Shown here: positions 24,958 to 33,392 of the stretch, in pieces
How positions within the stretch are numbered: position 1 is the first letter of the stretch
Layout of the letters: each line of letters starts with the position of its first letter
Notes under the pieces: model-generated
Told to the model about the DNA's origin: nothing
Databases searched by the model: none
Seen by the model: only the letters and a program-made list of their open reading frames with translations
Source: Caldilineaceae bacterium bin34
GTDB taxonomy: Bacteria; Chloroflexota; Anaerolineae; Caldilineales; Caldilineaceae
Assembly (NCBI GenBank): GCA_002238555.1
Contig: MPMO01000041.1
Coordinates: 1 to 44,753, forward strand
Reading direction: 5' to 3'
Length of the DNA stretch: 44,753 bases
Position numbers and translations under genes: made by a program

Positions 24958-25310
24958 ACTGTCAAGATTCGCGGTCAGCATCGACGGGTAGTGTCCGATT
25001 TCGCGCAGTGGTTCGTATGGCAAGGTCCATCTGGATTGTTGTTGAACGGTCTTCACAATGTTCAGGGCTGCCCGTCGCGGAAAGCCCGTCACTGCCGGCT
25101 TGTTCCTCGCGTTCTGTCTGCACCGATTCAGGCTGCCAGACCGGATCGCATAGTTCAGGCGACGTCTCCATTCGCCGACACTGCCGGATGCCCCATCCAC
25201 CTTTTTGCGCCGATACCCCTGCCCGCGCCGCGGTCGGCAGTCGCCAAGCTGCAGCGTGGCCGGTTGGTCAAGACGGGCAAGTCTTGCTCGCCCGGCCACC
25301 TTGTTGCCCT
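24958..25310 (-). pseudogene. Remnant resembling the C-terminus of an ISAs1-type transposase
   Basis: On the minus strand one frame reads RNKPAVTGFPRRAALNIVKT followed by VQQQ, and then PLREIGHYPSMLTANL (24958-25107). This resembles the conserved C-terminal segment of some ISAs1-family transposases (FLKRAALNIVRTVQQ...). Farther upstream, RLARLDQPATLQLGD could correspond to the KxNQPxL segment. No catalytic core or start remains. The rest of the 24950-25367 gap holds nothing else recognisable. The identification is by remembered motif only. Confidence 0.4.
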
Positions 25311-25367
25311 CAAGCAGCATTCCTGCGATCAGTTGTTGCGTGTCACGGCCACAAGTCGTTTCCATCT

Positions 25368-25685
25368 TCAGATCGGAACTTCCTTGAACTCACCCGGGCT
25401 TATTCGGGTGAGTGCTTCCTGTATCACTTCTGTCTTCAGCTGGATTTTGGGCCATGCGGTGGAAAGGAGGACGAGAACTGCCAGCCTTCTTCCGGCAATG
25501 TTCTGTTGATATCGCATGTTCTGATCCGTAGTAATCAGTACTTCGAACCCTGCCTGTTCTGCTCTTTCGATCAAGTCGCCGTTGTCAAGGTCCGACCAGC
25601 CCTTTTCCGAGGCGGTACTCACCAAGTACTCAACGAGGTGTCGCCGCAGTGGCACGGGCGTGCCCTGATCGAACAGCACCTTCAT
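25368..25685 (-). CDS. DUF5615 PIN-like toxin
   Basis: A 105-residue protein starting MKVLFDQGTPVPLRRHL, the DUF5615 (Mut7-C-like, PIN-fold) pattern with an N-terminal Asp in the metal-binding position. ASEKGWSDLDNGDLIERAEQ and FEVLITTDQNMRYQQN provide further conserved acidic residues. Such proteins are generally encoded after DUF433 antitoxins and are presumed ribonuclease toxins. The ATG at 25685 overlaps the upstream DUF433 stop as ATGA; a longer frame exists but would only extend into the antitoxin gene. The C-terminal part (ISPGEFKEVPI) looks complete. Direct evidence of toxicity is lacking. Confidence 0.85.
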   Translation of the reverse strand: MKVLFDQGTPVPLRRHLVEYLVSTASEKGWSDLDNGDLIERAEQAGFEVLITTDQNMRYQQNIAGRRLAVLVLLSTAWPKIQLKTEVIQEALTRISPGEFKEVPI

Positions 25686-25909
25686 GATGGGTTTGGGGTT
25701 TTCAACGCCTTTGCTTCGTGTTGAAGTACGGCCTTGACCTGCCACTCCTCCACACCTGGGAACCAGGTGAGAAACTGTTCCACCGTGGCACCACTCTCAA
25801 GATTTTCGAAGAGGGCGGCTACCGGCACCCGCGTTCCGGCAAATGCCCATGCCCCATGCAACTTGCCAGGACGGCGCTCAACCGCCGGGCAATCCTTCCA
25901 AGACACCAT
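25682..25909 (-). CDS. DUF433 antitoxin
   Basis: A 75-residue helix-turn-helix-like protein of the DUF433 family. The conserved pattern is GAWAFAGTRVPVAALFENLE followed by TVEQFLTWFPGVEEWQVKAV (the usual form is GKPCIRGTRIPV...LLENLAAG...EEFLEDFPTL). The ATG at 25909 is preceded by AAAGAGGTG; a longer frame begins at 25987 but leaves a non-conserved N-terminus. It overlaps the DUF5615 gene by four bases, so the pair is a type-II toxin-antitoxin operon. The antitoxin is expected to bind the toxin and repress its own promoter in the region above 25910. Confidence 0.85.
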   Translation of the reverse strand: MVSWKDCPAVERRPGKLHGAWAFAGTRVPVAALFENLESGATVEQFLTWFPGVEEWQVKAVLQHEAKALKTPNPS

Positions 25910-26451
25910 CTTGATCACCTCTTTCACGTTGATGCAAGGTTTAAGGTTTTCAGATGTTACAACCGACTCCGGGCCCATTGTCAGCACTTGAACCGATTGT
26001 CATGGGTTGGCTTTGGCAGTGTTTCGAAAACAGGTCTCTCGGCAACTTCCCGCAATCCTTGGACCGTACCTGGCATCCATCGTCGCGAGTTCTTCAGTTG
26101 CCGTGACCGCGTACCCGCGACGCATCAGTTTGTCCGCTGGGCATGTCGCCGTAGCGGCACCGAAATTCGTCTCGTGCTGAACCGGCTTCCGAATTCAGCA
26201 CTTCTTGGAAGCTGTGCCTAGCCCGCCGTTGACGATCGCAATGATGGTATCGGGCCTGTTCCATGCAGTCAGGCTTGCACTGCGTGTCTCACAGATGGTG
26301 TCGTCGCTGTCGGCATGGCTTTTCAACTCGATGCAGTGCAGCCTGCAACGTACTCCTCCTCTGATGTGAAGGCTCCCAATGGAACAGGCAAAGGTGCAAT
26401 CCCATCTGTCCAGGGGTGATACTGGTTGTGTCGGCGGCAAGAATGTAGTCG
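25910..26451. other. Intergenic region upstream of the toxin-antitoxin pair
   Basis: No gene is recognised in these 540 bases. Both strands carry short overlapping frames without known domains and the base composition is less GC-rich than in nearby genes. The left part should hold the promoter and operator of the DUF433/DUF5615 operon; the right part is the 3' flank of the deoxyribosyltransferase gene. No terminator-like hairpin with a T-run was found. Confidence 0.4.
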
Positions 26452-26949
26452 TCAGTCGTTCAGGAATCCCGGCAGGGGCGTGCCGGCAGCAAACAGGGAC
26501 AAGGCCTTGTCCGGATTGTCCAGATCGGTTACGTCGGTGTACCAGTAGCGCTTCCAGACTTCCGTGTCGGCCAAGCCGACAAACAACATGATGTTGAGCG
26601 GATAAACGCTCGTGTCGCTGCAGTGGCGGGTGTCCGCGCGGTACAAGAAAACCGGCCGCTTCCACGCGATCGCCAAGCCGACTTCCACCATGACCCCCTC
26701 GTCCGGCGGGGACCCATCCGTGATGGCGAAGACGCCGTCGCAATCGCGGACATCGTTCTTGTCGCACTGGCCAACCTGGTAGTAGAACGAGGCCAGGTCG
26801 GTCCTGTCGTGCTGGTTGTTGCGTTGGAACGGCTCCCACACCTCGAAGCCCATGGCCTCGAGCTTGCCCTGGATTTCCAACAGGGGACCTTCGGCCACCA
26901 GCCGGTTGAAGCCGTACGGGTTGGCCAGGTAAAGCGTTTTCTTCGACAT
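26452..26949 (-). CDS. Nucleoside 2-deoxyribosyltransferase-like protein
   Basis: A 165-residue protein of the PF05014 family, which transfers or hydrolyses the deoxyribose of nucleosides and deoxynucleoside monophosphates. The N-terminus KTLYLANPYGFNRL is the nucleotide-binding beginning. ITDGSPPDEGVMVEVGLAIA contains the acidic patch and the catalytic Glu context (GxxxEVGLA), and KRPVFLYRADTRHCS follows. The ATG at 26949 was chosen because residues encoded farther upstream are not family-like. It follows the PPK2 gene by 23 bases on the same strand. Salvage of nucleotides next to a polyphosphate-driven nucleotide kinase is a plausible functional pairing (inference). Confidence 0.88.
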   Translation of the reverse strand: MSKKTLYLANPYGFNRLVAEGPLLEIQGKLEAMGFEVWEPFQRNNQHDRTDLASFYYQVGQCDKNDVRDCDGVFAITDGSPPDEGVMVEVGLAIAWKRPVFLYRADTRHCSDTSVYPLNIMLFVGLADTEVWKRYWYTDVTDLDNPDKALSLFAAGTPLPGFLND

Positions 26950-26972
26950 GTTTGGCACCTGTCTGTTGCTAA

Positions 26973-27707
26973 TTAGTCCAACGCGGCTTCCAGTTTGGCA
27001 GTCACGGTTTCCAGCACCTTGATGCGGGCGAACCGCTTGGACTCGGCCGGCACGACGGTCCACGGGGCGATGGCGGTATGGGTTTCGTGCAGCATGTCCT
27101 CAATGGCTTCGGTGTAGGCAGGCAACTTGGCACGGTTGCGCCAGTCTTCCTCTGTCAGTTTCCAGTTCTTCAACGGATCGCGCTCGCGACGTTTGAATCG
27201 CAAGGTCTGTTCCTCCGGGGACATGTGCAGGAAGAACTTGATCAGGAGCACGTCCTCCATGATGAGCAGGGACTCGAAGTTCCTGATTTCCTCGTAGGCC
27301 CGGTACCACTCCGTACGGGAGGCAAATTCCTCCACTCGCTCCACCAGCACCCGCCCGTACCAGGTGCGATCGAAAATGCACATGCCTCCGCGGCCCGGAA
27401 CCGCCGGCCAGAAGCGCCATAGGAAGTGGTGCCGCTTTTCGCGTGGGGTCGGAGCTTGGTACTGGTGCACTGTGAAGTGCCGTGGATCCAGCGGTTGAAT
27501 CAGTCGGCGAATGCACCCGCCCTTGCCGGCAGCGTCCCATCCCTCGAAAAGGATGAGCAGAGGCGGTCCCAGGGTGTGTCCCACCTGGCCTCCCAGTTGC
27601 AGGCGCAGGGCCAGAAAGCGTTCCTGGAGCGGGACCAATCGCTTTTCGTAGGCCTTGCGCCCGAGCGACTGGCTTAAGTCAACGTTGTTGAGAGCGGAAG
27701 GGGTCAT
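26973..27707 (-). CDS. ppk2: PPK2-family polyphosphate:nucleotide phosphotransferase
   Basis: A 244-residue single-domain PPK2 kinase, which uses polyphosphate to phosphorylate nucleoside mono- or diphosphates, or the reverse. Walker A is ILFEGWDAAGKGGCIRRLIQ, and the second conserved Asp/Arg region is IFDRTWYGRVLVERVE with a Walker-B-like motif. The segment KFFLHMSPEEQTLRFKRR followed by DPLKNWKLTEEDW is typical. The GWDAAGKGG form (Trp for Arg) is common in polyphosphate:AMP phosphotransferase-like members. The reaction direction and nucleotide preference cannot be told from sequence alone. It heads a two-gene operon with the deoxyribosyltransferase. Confidence 0.93.
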   Translation of the reverse strand: MTPSALNNVDLSQSLGRKAYEKRLVPLQERFLALRLQLGGQVGHTLGPPLLILFEGWDAAGKGGCIRRLIQPLDPRHFTVHQYQAPTPREKRHHFLWRFWPAVPGRGGMCIFDRTWYGRVLVERVEEFASRTEWYRAYEEIRNFESLLIMEDVLLIKFFLHMSPEEQTLRFKRRERDPLKNWKLTEEDWRNRAKLPAYTEAIEDMLHETHTAIAPWTVVPAESKRFARIKVLETVTAKLEAALD

Positions 27708-27980
27708 GGTTCGATCGGACAGACATGGGTTGAAACCGCGCAGGAGCGGCTGTCTTCATCGGACGAACCGGCCGCGGCCGCTGGCCCCGGAGGCGTACGG
27801 AAACGCGCCGGCAATCCCGAATTGGTGTATGCCGCCGCTTCTCATTTTACCGGTAAGGCGTCGGCGATCGATGAGGCTGAACTTCCCGCTGCGTCTGGGG
27901 GCAGGCAAACTCCGTGAGCGGGCAGGCGGGCCAATCTCGGTTGTGCCTCTCAACAGCCCCGGTGCAAAACCGGACAGCAA

Positions 27981-28006
27981 AAAAGGAGGCTGTTCAGCCT
28001 CCTTTT
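27981..28006 (-). terminator. Strong intrinsic terminator (T-run on both strands)
   Basis: AAAAGGAGGCTG-TT-CAGCCTCCTTTT is a perfect 12-bp inverted repeat flanked by A/T runs, so it can terminate in either direction. Reading on the minus strand it comes 55 bases after the 31-residue ORF and ends in TTTTTT. The rest of the 27708-28061 gap holds no gene, apart from the second hairpin at 28013-28036. Confidence 0.8.
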
Positions 28007-28012
28007 CCATCC

Positions 28013-28036
28013 CATCCCGCCGTACAGGGCGGGATG
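28013..28036. repeat. Second hairpin next to the terminator
   Basis: CATCCCGCC (28013-28021), loop GTACAG, GGCGGGATG (28028-28036): a perfect 9-bp stem without a T-run, between the small ORF and the terminator. It would be transcribed as part of the small ORF's 3' end and might stabilise it. Confidence 0.55.
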
Positions 28037-28061
28037 TTCGTTTGTTGGCTTGGTTTGCCCC

Positions 28062-28157
28062 CTACTCGGACGGGGCCCGATTGTGAAGCACCTTGGGAAG
28101 CACGACCCACATGGTGAACAGGGCTGCAAATCCTCCGAGTGCAATAAGCAGGGCCAT
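28062..28157 (-). CDS. Tiny single-helix membrane protein (31 residues)
   Basis: An ATG preceded by AAAGAGGAG at eight bases opens a 31-residue frame, MALLIALGGFAALFTMWVVL followed by PKVLHNRAPSE, ending in TAG. It is one transmembrane helix with a short basic then acidic tail. The combination of good Shine-Dalgarno, helix-shaped protein, isolation in a non-coding gap and a strong terminator 55 bases downstream supports a real gene. In size it is like the small accessory subunits of respiratory or photosynthetic membrane complexes, but it resembles no family I can name. A minus-strand TATACT lies about 53 bases upstream. The function is unknown. Confidence 0.6.
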   Translation of the reverse strand: MALLIALGGFAALFTMWVVLPKVLHNRAPSE

Positions 28158-28324
28158 GTCAGTCTCCTCTTTGGTACCTAATGCTCAACGATTGACAACT
28201 GAGCGTCAGTATAGGCAGGAGCCGAAGACCGATGAATGGTTATCCCAACGAATTTGCCCCCAATATCTTGTGCATGTTGCACAATCGTCGTACAGGTTGC
28301 ATGGTCCGCGCGCGGATTCCTTGG

Positions 28325-29104
28325 TCAGTCGGCCCACAGGGACTTCAGGTAGTCCATGCTGGCCTTGATCTCGCCTGCCAGATCCTCGCTCCAGCGGCAC
28401 TCCACCGAAAGCATGCCCTGGTAACCCGCCTTGTTGACCTCCGCCACGAAGTCGGCATAGGGATAGTCGCCGGAACCGGCATACAGCCGGCCGGTGTCGG
28501 CCGTGTGCATGTGGCTCAGCCAGGGCCCGAAGCGTGAAATGACGTCGGTCGGCTCGTCCTCCTCCTGCATGTGGTAGAAGTCGGCCAGGACGCGAATGCG
28601 GGGATGGGCCACGCGCTCGGCGAAGTTGACCCCCTCGCTGACCGAGTTGATGATGTTGGACTCCTTGGTGTTGAGGGGTTCGATCGCGATGGTGACGCCA
28701 TGCTGCTCGGCCCAGTGACCGGCCAGGTGCAGGAAGCGGACCACCTGCTCTTCCGCCGCGTCGCGGGCGAAGCCGTCCGGCACATGGCGGGAGGGGCCGC
28801 TGCCCCAGACCACGATGTCGGCCCCCACCTGACTGGCCCGCCGCAGGGCGGTGTCCAGGTAGGTGGACAGTTGGCCCCACTGGACCTCGGGCCCGGTAAC
28901 CTTCAGGTCGGCCGGGATGAAGCCGGCGAACGCCTTGACGGGCAGTGCGGTGGCGGCGAACTCCGCCATGCGGGCCTCGACCTCGGGACTGTCGTCCTCG
29001 GGAATGAGCGGGAGCAGTTCCGAGACACTGGTTTCAAGGTAGTCGCAGCCGCCGGCCGCGGCCAGTTCGTGGTTGGCCAAAGGGTTGCAGATTCCGAATT
29101 GCAT
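28325..29104 (-). CDS. TIM-barrel sugar phosphate isomerase/epimerase
   Basis: A 259-residue protein of the AP-endonuclease-2 superfamily (xylose-isomerase-like TIM barrel), starting MQFGICNPLANHELAAAGGC. Metal-binding segments are visible: GVTIAIEPLNTKESN (Glu), RIRVLADFYHMQEEDE (Asp/His), LSHMHTADTGR (His) and GMLSVECRWS (Glu). Related enzymes isomerise or epimerise keto-sugars, or dehydrate inositol derivatives. It is the last gene of a five-gene minus-strand operon (MsrP, MsrQ, acyl-CoA dehydrogenase, kinase, isomerase), 40 bases after the kinase. Its substrate is unknown, and a second family member lies at 37599. Confidence 0.9.
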   Translation of the reverse strand: MQFGICNPLANHELAAAGGCDYLETSVSELLPLIPEDDSPEVEARMAEFAATALPVKAFAGFIPADLKVTGPEVQWGQLSTYLDTALRRASQVGADIVVWGSGPSRHVPDGFARDAAEEQVVRFLHLAGHWAEQHGVTIAIEPLNTKESNIINSVSEGVNFAERVAHPRIRVLADFYHMQEEDEPTDVISRFGPWLSHMHTADTGRLYAGSGDYPYADFVAEVNKAGYQGMLSVECRWSEDLAGEIKASMDYLKSLWAD

Positions 29105-29144
29105 CACTGGGGATTGCTCCTTGCAAGGGTCCAGGGGACGGGAT

Positions 29145-30248
29145 TCAGACCGTGTACAAACTGTCGATGCGGCCCAGCTGCATGGCTTGTCGAGCCGTTT
29201 GCAGGCAGGTTGCCACCTCGATGTGCAGGCGCTCGTAGCGCGCCTCGCGCGTGAGGCCGTCGGCCCAGCGTCGGTACAGCTGCTGCAGAATGGCGGCCAG
29301 CTTGAGGTTGCCGAACACGAAGTAGAACACGATGTCGTCAACGGGCCGGCCGCTTTGGGCAGCATATTGTTCCACAACCTCGGCCCGGGTTGGATTGCCG
29401 GGCAGGTCGGTGGGGCTGTGCTGCAGCGCCCGCATGGCCGGCGGATCGTCCGCCGTGACCCAATAGGCCAGGCTGGACCCCAGGTCCATCAGGGGGTCGC
29501 CCCGGGTGGCCATCTCCCAGTCCAGCACGGCCCGAATCGCGTGGGGCGGTTCCGGTGCCAGCACCAGGTTGTCGTGCTTGTAGTCGTTGTGAATCAGGGT
29601 GGGCGCCGGTGATTCCGGCAGGTGGTCCTCAAGCCACGCGGCGATGTCCGCCGAGTCCGGGGCCTTCTCGGTGCGGGCCGCTGCGTAGCGGCCCTGCCAG
29701 CCGCGGACCTGGCGCAGTACAAACCCGTCCGGATAGCCCAGGTCGGCCAAGTCGGTGACACTCAGGTCGAAGCCGTGCAGCCGGACCAGGTTGGCCACCA
29801 GGCCGCGCCCGATGGCCCGCATGGAGGCGGCATCGGGCACCGTGTCCGGGTTGGCGCGCAGGACCGTCCCGTCCACCTGCTCCATCAACAGAAAGGGCGT
29901 GCCAAGGGGATTGGCGTCCGTGTGGCAGGCCAGGGCACGGGGTACCAGCGGATAGACGGGCTTCAGGCCCGAGAGGATGCGGTGCTCGCGGGCGGGATCG
30001 TGGGCCCGGGCGATATGGACCCCGCGCGGCGGCGTTCTGAGGACGCACCGGCGGCCGCGGGCGTCGGTAACCCGGTAGGTCAGCCAGGAAAACCCGCGCG
30101 GGTACTGGTGCAGGCGGAACGGCGGCTCCAGGCCGGTGTCGGTTTGGGAGAGGGCCGCCGTCAGTGGGCCGGGATCGATCTCGGCGCCCGCTTGGACCGC
30201 GGCAGGTACATCGAGGGGAAGAGGCGGGTCCTCGCGGAAGCCGGTCAT
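29145..30248 (-). CDS. APH-fold phosphotransferase, ACAD10/11-kinase or LvaA type
   Basis: A 367-residue kinase of the aminoglycoside-phosphotransferase fold. Landmarks are YPRGFSWLTYRVTD (nucleotide loop), TPFLLMEQVDGTVLR (hinge), Brenner motif LIHNDYKHDNLVL with the catalytic Asp, and AVLDWEMATRGDPLMDLGSS with the metal-binding Asp. It follows an acyl-CoA dehydrogenase by 23 bases. In animal ACAD10 and ACAD11 these two domains are fused, and in the Pseudomonas levulinate pathway they are separate proteins (LvaA and LvaC); there the kinase phosphorylates a 4-hydroxyacyl-CoA. The same role, priming a 4-hydroxy acid for loss of phosphate, is the best guess. It is unlikely to be an antibiotic-resistance enzyme. 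Confidence 0.9.
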   Translation of the reverse strand: MTGFREDPPLPLDVPAAVQAGAEIDPGPLTAALSQTDTGLEPPFRLHQYPRGFSWLTYRVTDARGRRCVLRTPPRGVHIARAHDPAREHRILSGLKPVYPLVPRALACHTDANPLGTPFLLMEQVDGTVLRANPDTVPDAASMRAIGRGLVANLVRLHGFDLSVTDLADLGYPDGFVLRQVRGWQGRYAAARTEKAPDSADIAAWLEDHLPESPAPTLIHNDYKHDNLVLAPEPPHAIRAVLDWEMATRGDPLMDLGSSLAYWVTADDPPAMRALQHSPTDLPGNPTRAEVVEQYAAQSGRPVDDIVFYFVFGNLKLAAILQQLYRRWADGLTREARYERLHIEVATCLQTARQAMQLGRIDSLYTV

Positions 30249-30271
30249 GGCAAATGGATTCCGCGCGGTGG

Positions 30272-31471
30272 TCAGAAACCGACCTGAAGTCCATGCCGAG
30301 CCAACAGGTCCCGGGCCACCACGGTCTTGTGCACTTCGTCGGTGCCGTCGTAGATACGCGCGCAGCGTTCGTGCCGGTACCACCAGGACAGGACGTGATC
30401 GTCGCTGACGCCGGCGGCCCCCATGGCCTGAATGGCCGCGTCCACCACGTTTTGCAGAACCCCCGCGGTATGAAACTTGATCATGGAGATTCGGCTGCGC
30501 AGCTCGGCATGGCCCTGCCGTTCGATTTGACGGGCCGTGTCCAGGACCAGCAGACGGGCGCCCGCGACCGTCGCCTCGAGTTCGGCCAAGGCATGCTGAA
30601 ACGATTGCCGAGTGCCCAGCGTCCGTCCCGGGGCCACTTCCCGTGAAGCTCCGTGGGCTGCCATCATGTCGAGAGCCCGTCGGCAAATGCCGAGCCAGCG
30701 CATGCAATGGTGGATGCGTCCGGGACCCAGGCGTTCCTGTGCCACGCGGAAACCCGCACCGCGGGATCCCAGCAGCGCGTCGGCGGGCAGCTCCACATCC
30801 CTGAAGCGCAGTTCCGAGTGGCTGAACCAGCCCGATCCCTCCTCGCCCATGATGCGAATCCGGCGCACGTGATCCACGCCCGGCGTATCCATGGGAACCA
30901 GGAACTGGCTGGCGCGGTCGTGGCGCGGCGCGTCGGGATCGGTGATGGCCATGACCAGCGCGAAGTCGGCCCCGTGGGCGCCGGTCACGAACCACTTGTG
31001 TCCGTTCAGCAGCCATCCGCTTCCTTGCCGGGAAGCGGACGTGCTCATCCAGACGGGGTTGGAACCCGCATGCTCCGGTTCGGTCATGGCGAAGCAGCTG
31101 CGGATTTCGCCGCGGGCCAGGGGCAGCAGGAACCGTTCCTTTTGCGCGGGGGCGGCCTGCCGTTCCAGGATTTCCATGTTGCCCGCGTCCGGGGCCTGGC
31201 AGTTGAAGGCGGCGTGGGCGAGGGGGCTTTGGCCGAGTCGCTCGCTGACATGGGCGAACTCCGACAGGGACAGGCCGACGCCGTCCAGGTGTTGGGGCAG
31301 CTGGAAGTTCCACAGGCCCCGCGCGCGGTGCTCCCGGCGCAGTTGCATCAACGATGCGTCCACGGTTTCCGGTCCGCGTTGGAGCAAGTCCGCTTCCAGC
31401 GGCCGGATGTCTTCGCCCAGGACACGGTCCAGGCGCGCCAGGAGTTCAGCCGTGGCCGGAGCCGGATCCAT
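30272..31471 (-). CDS. Acyl-CoA dehydrogenase, ACAD10/11-like
   Basis: A 399-residue flavoenzyme with the full acyl-CoA dehydrogenase layout. FAMTEPEHAGSNPVWMSTSA is the FAD/substrate loop, WLLNGHKWFVTGAHGADFAL the middle beta domain, and FRVAQERLGPGRIHHCMRWL the start of the C-terminal helices. Near the end is ARIYDGTDEVHKTVVARDLL. At the position of the usual catalytic Glu (YEG) there is Asp (YDG, about residue 375), as I recall for the ACAD10/11 group, which handles 4-phospho-acyl-CoA instead of doing simple beta-oxidation. The adjacent kinase fits that group. The upstream neighbour, MsrQ, ends 28 bases before this start. Ordinary acyl-CoA dehydrogenation cannot be excluded. Confidence 0.92.
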   Translation of the reverse strand: MDPAPATAELLARLDRVLGEDIRPLEADLLQRGPETVDASLMQLRREHRARGLWNFQLPQHLDGVGLSLSEFAHVSERLGQSPLAHAAFNCQAPDAGNMEILERQAAPAQKERFLLPLARGEIRSCFAMTEPEHAGSNPVWMSTSASRQGSGWLLNGHKWFVTGAHGADFALVMAITDPDAPRHDRASQFLVPMDTPGVDHVRRIRIMGEEGSGWFSHSELRFRDVELPADALLGSRGAGFRVAQERLGPGRIHHCMRWLGICRRALDMMAAHGASREVAPGRTLGTRQSFQHALAELEATVAGARLLVLDTARQIERQGHAELRSRISMIKFHTAGVLQNVVDAAIQAMGAAGVSDDHVLSWWYRHERCARIYDGTDEVHKTVVARDLLARHGLQVGF

Positions 31472-31499
31472 GAACGGGGGGCCGGTCGGCGCGGGTTGA

Positions 31500-32291
31500 T
31501 CAGGAACGGCTGGCCGTAGCCGGCCGGCCGCGGGCCGCGCGGGTTTTGCTGCTGCCCGGTCCGCCGGTCAGGGCGCGGCGTCCCTTGATTACGTTGCGGC
31601 GAATCGCCGGCAGTCGCAGGAGCAACAGAAGGAGGGCCAGCTCGATAAACATCCAGGGGCGGGACGTGAGCTGTTCTCCGAGGGCCGACCAGTTCTGCTC
31701 CCCGATCAGGACCCAAAGATCCGGGCGTTTCTCCACGTACACGTAGTGGATGCCGCCCAGCGGGACGATCACGTAGGCCAGGCGGTGCAGCCGGACCCAG
31801 TTCCGCTTCAGGCGCCGCTGCCAGGATCCGTAGGACGTGAAGGCCAGGAGCGACATCAGGAAGAAGGCGATGAACCCCACCTGGTAGATGAAAATGGTGG
31901 TGATGTCACCGAAGATGAACTTCCATTCGAAGAAGGACCAGATCGAGATATACAGGACGAAGTGGACCAGGATCAGCCAATAGCCCCACAGGCCGAAGGT
32001 GCGACGCAGGCGCGTGAACCGGGACCAGCCGGTGACGAAGGCCAGAGGGGTGCAGACCAGCGAAAAGACGAGCAGCAGGAACCCGGTAAACCCCACGTTG
32101 TGGACGAGCCAAAGCGAGTCGTCGGCCGGATCGGAGACCACGTAGAGAATTCCCAGGCCAATGAACCAAAGGGGCATGGCGGCGTGCACGGCGGCCCGCG
32201 ACCAGTGCACGCGGCGCTTCTTGAGGAAGGCCTGGACGGCGGCCACAGGGCTGCCGAACCGGGGATTGGATTGCGATTCGGCTTTGGACAT
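31500..32291 (-). CDS. msrQ: MsrQ, haem-binding membrane subunit of the MsrPQ reductase
   Basis: A 263-residue membrane protein of the ferric-reductase-like family (YedZ/MsrQ). About six transmembrane helices are visible; conserved histidines that can bind haem occur in LILVHFVLYISIW, LHRLAYVIVPLGGIHYVYVE and LWLVHNVGF. MsrQ passes electrons from the quinone pool to the exported molybdoenzyme MsrP, whose gene lies 93 bases upstream. The ATG at 32291 was chosen over a TTG one codon before it. The C-terminus is a Gly/Arg-rich tail of unclear function. It is part of the MsrP-MsrQ-ACAD-kinase-isomerase operon. Confidence 0.92.
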   Translation of the reverse strand: MSKAESQSNPRFGSPVAAVQAFLKKRRVHWSRAAVHAAMPLWFIGLGILYVVSDPADDSLWLVHNVGFTGFLLLVFSLVCTPLAFVTGWSRFTRLRRTFGLWGYWLILVHFVLYISIWSFFEWKFIFGDITTIFIYQVGFIAFFLMSLLAFTSYGSWQRRLKRNWVRLHRLAYVIVPLGGIHYVYVEKRPDLWVLIGEQNWSALGEQLTSRPWMFIELALLLLLLRLPAIRRNVIKGRRALTGGPGSSKTRAARGRPATASRS

Positions 32292-32384
32292 CAAGCAGTC
32301 CCCGACAAATGGTCAAAATGTGCGGAACGCGCGCCGGCCCCGACAACCGGGGCCGGCGCGGCAGCCAAGGGGCAGCTGTGGGAC

Positions 32385-33392
<1,008 letters not shown>

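Noticed and set aside
27708..27980. Small plus-strand open frames downstream of the PPK2 start
   Set aside because: They lack ribosome-binding sites and domains, and run through the inverted repeats.
29145..30248. Aminoglycoside-resistance kinase
   Set aside because: The fold is shared, but the acyl-CoA dehydrogenase neighbour points to the ACAD10/11-LvaA type.
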